From NCBI GenBank assembly GCA_019240015.1, contig JAFAZB010000024.1, forward strand, positions 1-13,062: DNA of 13,062 nucleotides, given 5' to 3'. Below are positions 7,110 through 12,792 of the stretch, piece by piece. Source of the DNA: Solirubrobacterales bacterium (lineage in GTDB: Bacteria > Actinomycetota > Thermoleophilia > Solirubrobacterales > Solirubrobacteraceae). Made by a program: the position numbers and the translations under genes. The notes under the pieces were generated by a model. That model was not told the origin of the DNA. It saw only the letters and a list, made by a program, of their open reading frames with translations, and did no database searches. Numbering within the stretch: the first letter of the stretch is position 1; every line of letters begins with the position of its first letter.

Positions 7110-8503
7110 CGAGCGTCGATCACCCGTTGGCGCACCTCGCGCGCAGTTCGGTGCCCGCCTGGCTGGTCGGGGGGGCGCTCCGGGACCGGCTGCTAGGCCG
7201 CGCGACGAGCGACTACGACGTGGTGGTGGCGGGGGATCCCGAGCGGGTCGCGCATGCGGTCGGGAGCGCGGCGGGTGGCTTCGCGTTCGCGCTCTCGGAG
7301 GGCTTCGGGAGCTGGCGGGTGGTGGCGCACTCGCGTTCCTGGCAGGTCGACCTGCTGGCGCTCACCGGCGGGGAGATCGAGGCCGACCTCGGCAAGCGCG
7401 ACCTGACGGTGAACGCGCTCGCCGAGCCGCTGGGAGGAGGGGGGCTGGTGGATCCGTTCGGCGGTCTGGAGGACTTGCGCGCCGCGCAGCTGCGAATGGT
7501 CTCCCCGCGGGTGTTCGACCAAGACCCGCTGCGCGTCCTGCGCGTGGCCCGGCTGGGGTGCGAGCTGGAGTTCGCCGTCGATCCGGCCACGGCGGCGGTG
7601 GCCCGGGCCAGCGCGCCGAGGCTCGCAGCGGTGGCCCCGGAGCGTGTCTTCAGCGAGCTGCGGCGGATCATCGCCAGCCCGCGCGCGCTCGACGGGCTCG
7701 AGCTGATGGCCGGTGTCGGCGCGACCGAGGCCGTGTTACCGGAGCTGAACGCGCTGCGCGGGGTGCAGCAGAGCCACTTTCACCACCTCGACGTCTACGA
7801 GCACACGATCGCGGTCCTGGGGCAGACGATCGAGCTCGAGCGCACGCCAGAGTCGTATTTCGGCGCGGACGGCGAAGCGGTCAGGGAGCTGCTCGCGGCG
7901 CCGCTGGCGAACGAGCTAAGCCGCGGAGGAGCGCTGCGCTTCGGCGCGTTGCTGCACGATGTCGCCAAGCCCGCCACGCGGCGCGTGAGCGGCGGCGGGC
8001 GAGTCACGTTCCTCGGTCACGACGAGTTGGGAGCCGAGCTGGCAAGCTCGATCCTGGGGCGCCTGCGGGCCGGCGAACGGTTGCGCGAGCACGTCGCGGC
8101 CCTGACCCGTCACCACCTGCGGCTGGGATTCCTGGTCCACGAGCAGCCGCTCACACGGCACGCGATCTATCGCTACCTGTCCGCCTGCGCGCCGGTCCAG
8201 GTCGACGTCACGTTGCTGAGCGTCGCCGATCGTCTGGCCACCCGGGGCGCGCGCTCGGATGAGGCGATCGCCAGCCACTTGAAGCTGGCGCGCGCGCTGC
8301 TGGCGGAGGCGCTGTCCTGGCTGGCCGATCCCCCGCGCCCGCCGATCCGAGGCGATGAGCTGGCGCGCGCACTGCGGATCGTCCCCGGTCCGGAGATGGG
8401 GCGGCTCCTGCGTGCGCTGGAGGAGGCGAGTTTCGCGGGCGAGATCAAAACGGCCGAGCAGGCGATCCAGCGTGCCAGGCAACTACTCGCCGGGGCGGGG
8501 TAA
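7106..8503 (+). CDS. CCA tRNA nucleotidyltransferase / poly(A) polymerase family protein with HD domain
   Basis: This is a class II nucleotidyltransferase of the family that adds or repairs the tRNA 3' CCA end. The N-terminal head has VGGALRDRLLG (21-31) with the flexible GG...RD motif, and the metal-binding aspartates Asp36 and Asp38 in SDYDVVV. KRDLTVNALA is at 97-106, and the RNA-binding neck DPLRVLRVARLGCELEFAVD around 140-159. An HD phosphohydrolase domain follows with all expected ligands: His233 (VYEHT), His284-Asp285 (LLHDVAKP), His305 (GHDE) and Asp375 (VADR). The full product is 465 residues. I chose GTG 7106 because it overlaps the alr stop as GTGA and places the catalytic head at the normal distance; a further in-frame start at 7049 lies inside alr. 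Whether it makes CCA, CC, A or poly(A) cannot be told from motifs, so I give no symbol. Confidence 0.88.
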   Translation: MTSVDHPLAHLARSSVPAWLVGGALRDRLLGRATSDYDVVVAGDPERVAHAVGSAAGGFAFALSEGFGSWRVVAHSRSWQVDLLALTGGEIEADLGKRDLTVNALAEPLGGGGLVDPFGGLEDLRAAQLRMVSPRVFDQDPLRVLRVARLGCELEFAVDPATAAVARASAPRLAAVAPERVFSELRRIIASPRALDGLELMAGVGATEAVLPELNALRGVQQSHFHHLDVYEHTIAVLGQTIELERTPESYFGADGEAVRELLAAPLANELSRGGALRFGALLHDVAKPATRRVSGGGRVTFLGHDELGAELASSILGRLRAGERLREHVAALTRHHLRLGFLVHEQPLTRHAIYRYLSACAPVQVDVTLLSVADRLATRGARSDEAIASHLKLARALLAEALSWLADPPRPPIRGDELARALRIVPGPEMGRLLRALEEASFAGEIKTAEQAIQRARQLLAGAG

Positions 8504-8512
8504 GCTGGCGCG

Positions 8513-8920
8513 ATGAGCGATCCACAGTGCGTGTTCTGCAAGATCGTCGCCGGTGAGCTGCCGGCCCAGATCGTCGCCGAGGACGAACGCACCGTGGCCT
8601 TCATGGACGTCAGTCCCTGGACGCGCGGGCACGCGTTGGTGGTCCCCCGCGCGCACGTGAGAAACCTGCTCGAGATCGGCGAGCAGGACCTCGCGGCGAC
8701 CGTGCTCGCGGCGCAGCGGTTGGCGCGAGCAGTCACGGAGCGGCTCGGAGCCGACGGGGTCAACCTGCTGAACGCATGCGGCTCGGCCGCCTGGCAGACC
8801 GTGTGGCACTTCCACATGCACGTGGTTCCCCGTTATGTAAATGATCCGTTGCGCCTGCCGACGACCCCGCGCGAGGGCGATCCGGAGGAAATCGCCGCCG
8901 CGGCCGCTGCGCTCAGATGA
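8513..8920 (+). CDS. HIT family (histidine triad) nucleotide-binding hydrolase
   Basis: HIT proteins of this type are small dimeric cytosolic hydrolases acting on nucleoside phosphoramidates, AMP-lysine or dinucleoside polyphosphates. The 135-residue protein has the N-terminal CVFCKIVAGE (6-15), whose two cysteines often help bind zinc in the Hint branch. RGHALVVPRAHV is at about 38-49, and the active-site triad HFHMHVV at 99-105 supplies His99, His101 and the catalytic His103. Length and motif spacing are normal. The ATG lies 9 bases past the preceding stop with no clear ribosome binding site, so it is probably the last gene of the housekeeping run. The exact substrate cannot be assigned. 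Confidence 0.94.
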   Translation: MSDPQCVFCKIVAGELPAQIVAEDERTVAFMDVSPWTRGHALVVPRAHVRNLLEIGEQDLAATVLAAQRLARAVTERLGADGVNLLNACGSAAWQTVWHFHMHVVPRYVNDPLRLPTTPREGDPEEIAAAAAALR

Positions 8921-8997
8921 GCGCCCGGCGGTCAGCAGCGCGCCGTCCCTGGTAGGTTTTCCGCGTTTCTTGCGCTCCAAAGCTCTGAGGGGAGTAC
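8921..8997 (+). promoter_or_regulatory. leader/promoter region of the cold-shock gene
   Basis: This 77-base gap separates the HIT gene from the cold-shock gene and has a T-richer patch (about 8956-8971) in very GC-rich DNA. TAGGTT at 8953-8958 fits the loose actinobacterial -10 pattern TANNNT and would give a leader of about 30 bases. I see no good -35. GAGGGGAG at 8987-8994 is a clear ribosome binding site directly before the ATG. Independent transcription of the cold-shock gene is likely, but the exact promoter is a guess. Confidence 0.3.
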
Positions 8998-9201
8998 ATG
9001 GCAACGGGTACCGTCAAGTGGTTCAGCGATGACAAGGGCTTCGGCTTCATCACGCCCGACGATGGGGGCCGCGACCTGTTCGTTCACTACTCGGGAATCA
9101 ACGGCGATGGCTACCGCTCCTTACCCGAAGGTTCGAAGGTCTCCTACGAGGAGGAAGCCGGGCCCAAGGGCCCGAAGGCGATCAACGTCACCAAGCTGTA
9201 G
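8998..9201 (+). CDS. cold-shock domain protein (CspA family)
   Basis: This is a small RNA/ssDNA-binding OB-fold protein that acts as an RNA chaperone in cold or stress, or constitutively. The 67 residues are a single cold-shock domain. It begins ATGTVKWFSDDKGFGFI, which contains RNP1 (KGFGFI at 13-18). RNP2-like LFVHYSGI is around 27-34, and the usual end is PKAINVTKL. The start is fixed by a strong GAGGGGAG ribosome binding site and the conserved N terminus. RNP2 has Tyr31 where Phe is most common, a mild and conservative change. It stands alone, with a 77-base leader upstream and an unrelated secreted-protein gene downstream. Confidence 0.96.
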   Translation: MATGTVKWFSDDKGFGFITPDDGGRDLFVHYSGINGDGYRSLPEGSKVSYEEEAGPKGPKAINVTKL

Positions 9202-9327
9202 CTTCGCGCAACCCCACGAGACACCGCGCGATTGAGGGTGATGCCCGGCGGCTTCGAACTCGGCCCGCCGCGTGTCCTGCACCTCGCCAAGCGCAACTGC
9301 CCCGCACCGGTCGTGTTCAATGGTCAG

Positions 9328-10086
9328 ATGAAACGCATCTCGCTGGTCACTGCGCTCGCAGCCACCCTGGGCCTAGCCCTTGCCTCCGCGCCCGCCTCGG
9401 CGCAGATCGTGGAGCTCGGCTCGACCGCTACACCGTTGGTCGCGCCGGCCTGTCCCCGCGGGGTCTCGCCCGCCAACTGCTTCATCATCCTGACCCGTAC
9501 CACCGCGCTGCAGACGGTCAGCGATGGGGTGTCGTTCCCGACCAAGGTCACCAAGGCGGGCTGGATCGTGGCTTTCACGGTGGGCCTGTCGCGGCTCTCG
9601 ACCAACGCCAGCACCGAGCGCAGCTATCTGCACGTGCTCGATCAGGCCTACGGCGGCACCCCTCGGCTCGCGTTGACTGTGCTGAAGCCGGGACCGAACC
9701 ACACTTTCACGGTGGCCGCCCAGACCCCGATCTTCCACGTGCTCCCCTACCTTGGCGGATTGGTGGAGCTGCCGCTCTCGCTGCCGCCGACGTTCAGCCA
9801 GTTCTCGGCGATTCCCGTCGTTCCGGGGGAGCTGGTCGCGCTCTCGGTCCCGACCTGGGCGCCGGTGCTCTCCTACAACCTCAGCGCGAGCAAGTTCGCC
9901 TATCGTCAGAGCAGGGGGAGCAACTGCAAGAACGCCGCCCCCACCGAGACCGCGCAGCTGACGCTCGGCGCCAGCGCGCAATACCTCTGCAACTACGCGA
10001 CCACGCGGGTCGAGTACGCGGCGACCGAGATCACGAACCAGCCGTATCCGAAGACGTACGTCCACGCTCCCCGGCAAGGCCCGTAG
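9328..10086 (+). CDS. secreted protein of unknown function
   Basis: I do not recognise this 252-residue protein. It starts with a textbook signal peptide: Lys-Arg, then a hydrophobic core, then ASAPASA before Gln26, cut by signal peptidase I. The mature part of about 227 residues is rich in Val, Thr, Ser and Pro with alternating hydrophobics, suggesting a beta-rich fold. It has four cysteines (42, 51, 200, 221) that could form two disulfides. There is no lipobox, sortase motif or C-terminal anchor, so it is probably released or loosely cell-wall bound. I chose ATG 9328 because it puts the signal peptide at the N terminus. The frame is open upstream to 9232, and ATG 9241 (behind GAGGG) would add a non-signal-like extension. 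It ends 24 bases from the convergent lipoprotein gene. Confidence 0.82.
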   Translation: MKRISLVTALAATLGLALASAPASAQIVELGSTATPLVAPACPRGVSPANCFIILTRTTALQTVSDGVSFPTKVTKAGWIVAFTVGLSRLSTNASTERSYLHVLDQAYGGTPRLALTVLKPGPNHTFTVAAQTPIFHVLPYLGGLVELPLSLPPTFSQFSAIPVVPGELVALSVPTWAPVLSYNLSASKFAYRQSRGSNCKNAAPTETAQLTLGASAQYLCNYATTRVEYAATEITNQPYPKTYVHAPRQGP

Positions 10087-10110
10087 ACGCCGGCCGAGGC
10101 CGCCTCGCCG

Positions 10111-10596
10111 CTAGCAGGCGCCTGGATTCTGCTGACAGAAGGGACCCAGCCCCGCGCCGCCGCTGTTGGACCCGGAACCCGAGCTGCCGCCGTGCGACGT
10201 GGTTCCCGTGCCGGCGCCGCTGGCGCTGGTGCCGCCCGAGCTACCGGCGGTCGGGGAGCCCGAAGAGCCCGAGGATCCGGACGAGCCGGAAGACCCGCTG
10301 GCGCCCGAGGACCCGCTGCCGGCGGCGGCTCCCCCTGACCCACCGGTCGAGCCGCCGGCAGCAGTCGTGGTAGCGCCGGTGGTCGTGCTGGCGGCAGAAG
10401 CGGGCAAGGCGCTGGCGGCGGCCGAGTTCGGAACGGTGAACCCCGGGGCGCCGGAAGTATCGCCCGGGGCGGAACCGCCCCCCCCGCAGGCCGACAGGCA
10501 ACCCGTGAGCAGCAGCGCCGCGAGCGACGTGAGCGCCGCCCGGCGCGGGCTGTGGCGCGGCGGCGGACCGACCGAAGCGCTCAGCGTGCCGTCCAT
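10111..10596 (-). CDS. lipoprotein with long Ser/Gly-rich tether and cysteine-bearing C-terminal cap
   Basis: The 161-residue product has a basic N region (RHSPRRA), a hydrophobic stretch (LTSLAALLL) and two overlapping lipobox candidates, LTGC (Cys33) and LSAC (Cys37). It is therefore probably lipid-anchored on the outer face of the membrane. Residues 60-149 are almost only Ser, Gly, Ala and Thr, including GSSGSSGSSGSSGS, and look disordered. The protein ends in GPFCQQNPGAC, whose two cysteines could pair or bind something. I know no family for it. The gene begins 10 bases after the zinc-ribbon gene on the same strand, so the two are probably one operon. The opposite strand is also open here and reads as a Pro/Glu-rich sequence. 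The intact lipobox favours the minus strand. Confidence 0.72.
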   Translation of the reverse strand: MDGTLSASVGPPPRHSPRRAALTSLAALLLTGCLSACGGGGSAPGDTSGAPGFTVPNSAAASALPASAASTTTGATTTAAGGSTGGSGGAAAGSGSSGASGSSGSSGSSGSSGSPTAGSSGGTSASGAGTGTTSHGGSSGSGSNSGGAGLGPFCQQNPGAC

Positions 10597-10606
10597 CCGC
10601 CGGCCC

Positions 10607-10876
10607 TCAGGAGCTCAGCGGCTCCATACGCCTGCCGCAGTGGGGGCAGTCGTTGAGGTCCTTCTGGGTGAGCTGGTCACACCAGTTGCAGAACCGCAGG
10701 TTCTCGACCGACCACGGCAGCTCAGACGCGGTTGGCGCGAGCGGCAGCAGTTGCGCCACGACCTCGAGCTCCTCGCCCGTGTCCCGGTCGACGTACGCGG
10801 TTTCGGGCTCCGCTTCGATCACCACTTCCCGACCGGTCGAGGGCGCTCGCATGCGGTACTTCTGGCGCGTCCTCAT
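10607..10876 (-). CDS. small zinc-ribbon protein of unknown function
   Basis: The 89-residue product has a C-terminal zinc ribbon with Cys63, Cys66, Cys77 and Cys80 (CNWC, ten residues, CPHC), a classic four-cysteine zinc site. The N-terminal part (about 5-45) is charged with alternating beta-like stretches, including REVVIEAEPETAYVD. No signal or membrane segment is present, so it should be cytosolic. No function can be assigned; zinc ribbons occur in nucleic-acid-binding and protein-binding proteins alike. ATG 10876 is the natural start, since the same frame upstream runs antisense to the cytochrome gene. A TAGCAT at 10890-10885, eight bases before the ATG, suggests a leaderless or nearly leaderless transcript. 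The lipoprotein gene follows 10 bases after its stop. Confidence 0.8.
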   Translation of the reverse strand: MRTRQKYRMRAPSTGREVVIEAEPETAYVDRDTGEELEVVAQLLPLAPTASELPWSVENLRFCNWCDQLTQKDLNDCPHCGRRMEPLSS

Positions 10877-10978
10877 CCCGGGCCATGCTACCAGCGGCGC
10901 CGCCGGCAACGGGCGGATCGGGGCATCCCGCGGCGGCGCGGTTGCGCCAGCGCCTTGGATAGAGTGCCCGCGCAGCGC
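10877..10978. promoter_or_regulatory. divergent promoter region between zinc-ribbon and cytochrome genes
   Basis: This roughly 100-base region separates two genes pointing away from each other, so it must hold both promoters unless the genes are read through from elsewhere. On the minus strand TAGCAT (10890-10885) sits 8 bases before ATG 10876. On the plus strand TAGAGT (10960-10965) sits 13 bases before ATG 10979. Both fit TANNNT -10 boxes with very short or absent leaders, common in actinobacteria. No convincing -35 elements are seen at the right spacing. The boxes are seen; promoter activity is inferred. Confidence 0.35.
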
Positions 10979-11704
10979 ATGCTCACGGCCCTTGCACGCA
11001 TCCCCCGGAGGCTCGGAGCGCTTGTGCCCGGGGCGCTGGCGCTGCTCGCGCTGGGTGGCTGCGCGGTCAAGCACCCGACCGGCAACCTGGTGCGGGGCAA
11101 GCAGTTGTTCGTGGCCAAGTGCGCCGCCTGCCACACGCTGAGCCACGCGGCCGCTACCGGCACCGTGGGGCCGAATCTGGACGACGCGTTCCGCCAGGAT
11201 CGCGCCGACGGCGTCAAGAGCACCTCGATCGAGGGCCTGATCTCCTACTGGATCCAGTACCCCAACAAACAGGGGGTGATGCCCGCGATGCTCTACAACG
11301 GCCAGCGGGCGCAGGACGTCGCCGCTTACGTGGCGCACGTGGCCGCCGAGCCGGGTCAGGACACAGGCGCGCTGGCGACCGCCGTGGCGAGCGTCTCGCA
11401 GAAGCCGGCGGTCGAGAAGAACGGCACCGTGGAAATCGACGCCGACCCGACCGGGCAGCTCAAGTTCCTGGCCTCGAGCGCCAGCGCGACCGCCGGCAAC
11501 GTGACGCTGCGGATGAAGAACATGTCCTCGACGCCGCACGACATCGCGATCACCGGCGGTGGCCTGAACCAGGTCGGCGCGGTCGTCTCCGGCGGCGGCG
11601 TGTCGACCGTGACCGCGTCGCTGAAGCCCGGCACGTACACGTTCTACTGCTCGGTCGACGGGCACGAGGCGGCGGGGATGAAGGGCACGCTGACCGTCAA
11701 GTAG
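10979..11704 (+). CDS. lipoprotein fusing cytochrome c and type 1 copper (cupredoxin) domains
   Basis: This is a 241-residue predicted membrane-anchored electron-transfer protein. A basic N region and hydrophobic stretch lead to the lipobox LGGC with Cys28. The class I cytochrome c domain (about 35-125) has CAACH at 48-52 for covalent haem, and Met101 or Met104 (MPAM) as probable sixth ligand. After a linker, a cupredoxin domain (about 149-241) carries His187 (STPHDIAI), Cys224, His229 and Met234 (C-x4-H-x4-M), the ligand set of a type 1 copper centre. I chose ATG 10979. In-frame GTG 10964 would add five residues, and the long frame further upstream runs antisense to two other genes. It converges on ctaG with an 8-base overlap. 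The role is inferred as electron carrier to the neighbouring oxidase; the alternative is copper delivery during its assembly. Confidence 0.88.
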   Translation: MLTALARIPRRLGALVPGALALLALGGCAVKHPTGNLVRGKQLFVAKCAACHTLSHAAATGTVGPNLDDAFRQDRADGVKSTSIEGLISYWIQYPNKQGVMPAMLYNGQRAQDVAAYVAHVAAEPGQDTGALATAVASVSQKPAVEKNGTVEIDADPTGQLKFLASSASATAGNVTLRMKNMSSTPHDIAITGGGLNQVGAVVSGGGVSTVTASLKPGTYTFYCSVDGHEAAGMKGTLTVK

Positions 11705-12629
11705 CGCCGGCGCCCGGCGGAGCGGCGCTCGCCGCGCGGTCGCGCAGCCGCTCCCACAGCTCCTCGCCGCGCCCGGCGGCGACCGCGCGCGCGGCCCGCT
11801 GCTCGTCGAGCACGATCCCCTGGGCGCTCGCGTAGTCGAGCAGCCGCTGGCGCTCCTCGCCCTCTCCGGCCACCTTCAGGAACAGCCAGCAGAACAGCCC
11901 GATCGTCAGCAGGCTCTCCTCGACCATCATCAGCCCGCCCGCCGCCACCTGGTCTGCGAGCGACCCGATGTGCCAGTGGGCGTCACCGGCGTGGTAGTAC
12001 GGGTAGAACACCGTCCCCCCGAACACGAGCACGTTGGCCAGCACGGTCCCGATCAGCCGCACCACGATGATGTAGACCAAGCGCGCGCCGTTGTTGAACC
12101 ATCCCGGTTTCGGCAACGGGCCGAGCAGCGCCATCCAGACCGCGATCCCGAATGCCAGGAAGGTGGCGTGCTCGAGCGCGTGCAGCAGGTCGTGGCGGAG
12201 CGCCGCCTGGTAGAGGACCGGCAGGTGCCAGAGGTAGAAGTTCACGGCCCACAGCGTCACCGCCACGATCGGGTGCGTGAGCACCCGCAAGCTCGAGATC
12301 ACCTCGATCCGCAGCAGCGGCGCGAGCAGCGGGCCCGTGACCCCGAGCACCAGCAGCAGCGCGGCGAGGTCGCCGATCAGCAGGTGCTCGGCCATGTGCG
12401 CGACGAGCAGCTGGTCGGCGAGCGTGCCGACCGGGGGGCTGAGTGCCAGCGCCAGCACCACCAGGCCGCCGCCGAAGCAGGCCTGGCGCCAGACCGGGAC
12501 CGGCCGCCGCTCCTGGGCGAGCGTGCGGGCGCGCAGGTGGTAGGGAATCCAGCACAGCAGGACGACCAGCGGAAGCGCGATCGATCCCGCGGGTCCGGTT
12601 GTCGCGCTGGGCAGGCCTACTAGCTGCAC
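11697..12629 (-). CDS. ctaG: CtaG-type cytochrome c oxidase assembly membrane protein (Caa3_CtaG family)
   Basis: This is a polytopic membrane protein of the Bacillus CtaG type, needed for active caa3 oxidase and linked to copper insertion. It is not the mitochondrial Cox11-like CtaG. The 310 residues contain about seven hydrophobic segments (near 16-32, 50-66, 82-103, 117-134, 154-170, 184-205 and 230-252). Family histidine motifs are present: AHMAEHLLI (77-85), WHLPVLY (134-140) and LLHALEHATF (148-157). A charged, Arg/Glu-rich cytosolic tail follows from 254. The start is GTG 12629, with no clear ribosome binding site. It lies 27 bases after the preceding small membrane-protein gene on the same strand, so it probably ends the oxidase operon. 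Its TGA at 11697-11699 overlaps the end of the cytochrome-cupredoxin gene read from the other strand. Confidence 0.9.
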   Translation of the reverse strand: MQLVGLPSATTGPAGSIALPLVVLLCWIPYHLRARTLAQERRPVPVWRQACFGGGLVVLALALSPPVGTLADQLLVAHMAEHLLIGDLAALLLVLGVTGPLLAPLLRIEVISSLRVLTHPIVAVTLWAVNFYLWHLPVLYQAALRHDLLHALEHATFLAFGIAVWMALLGPLPKPGWFNNGARLVYIIVVRLIGTVLANVLVFGGTVFYPYYHAGDAHWHIGSLADQVAAGGLMMVEESLLTIGLFCWLFLKVAGEGEERQRLLDYASAQGIVLDEQRAARAVAAGRGEELWERLRDRAASAAPPGAGAT

Positions 12630-12656
12630 GCGGTCAATGGTGCCACGGGGCGGCCG

Positions 12657-12767
12657 TCAGCCGAGCGCGCGGAGCACCATCACGACGACCACGACTGCAG
12701 CCACCACCGCGACCACGTACAGCAGCGCCCGGAACGCGTCGGCCTCGGAGCGGAGCGGATTGAGCAC
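12657..12767 (-). CDS. 36-residue single-helix membrane protein between oxidase subunit III and CtaG
   Basis: The reading frame starts at GTG 12767, 25 bases after the subunit III stop, and ends at TGA 12657-12659. The short N-terminal part has NPLRSEADAFRA, then one strongly hydrophobic stretch of about 18 residues (LLYVVAVVAAVVVVV), then a short Arg-containing tail. It looks like a single transmembrane helix with a small exposed N terminus. In many caa3 operons this position holds subunit IV, and other haem-copper oxidases have one-helix small subunits. By position it is therefore a candidate accessory oxidase subunit. No ATG exists in frame: the frame is open back to about 12830, so GTG is the only standard start, and no ribosome binding site is visible. 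The gene is too short for routine calling. The existence is moderately supported; the function is inferred. Confidence 0.5.
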   Translation of the reverse strand: MLNPLRSEADAFRALLYVVAVVAAVVVVVMVLRALG

Positions 12768-12792
12768 GTCGCTGTCGCTCGGCGCCGGCGGC

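Noticed and set aside
9159..9174. Perfect inverted repeat CGGGCCC-AA-GGGCCCG near the end of the cold-shock gene
   Set aside because: It lies inside the coding sequence and encodes the ordinary GPKGPK turn. The two-base loop is too tight for a good hairpin and no T-run follows.
9232..9327. Earlier start for the secreted protein
   Set aside because: It adds 32 residues before a textbook signal peptide. GAGGG before ATG 9241 keeps it as a weak alternative, but an N-terminal signal sequence is more likely.
10087..10110. Possible bidirectional terminator between the convergent secreted-protein and lipoprotein genes
   Set aside because: Only a 4-5 bp stem around 10091-10102 with no T-run on either strand; this is expected by chance at this GC content.
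10166..10978. In-frame upstream extension of the cytochrome-cupredoxin gene, giving a 512-residue protein
   Set aside because: The first part is Pro/Glu-rich sequence antisense to the lipoprotein and zinc-ribbon genes. It would also place the signal peptide and lipobox about 300 residues into the protein. ATG 10979 restores an N-terminal signal.
11622..11664. Cupredoxin domain read as a binuclear CuA site (oxidase subunit II)
   Set aside because: CuA needs two cysteines in C-x3-C-x3-H. Here there is one cysteine with C-x4-H-x4-M, a mononuclear type 1 site, and no subunit II membrane hairpin is present.
10877..11665. Upstream extension of the zinc-ribbon gene on the minus strand to 352 residues
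   Set aside because: The added part is antisense to the cytochrome c and cupredoxin domains and has shadow-like composition. The 89-residue form starts at a natural ATG after the divergent region.
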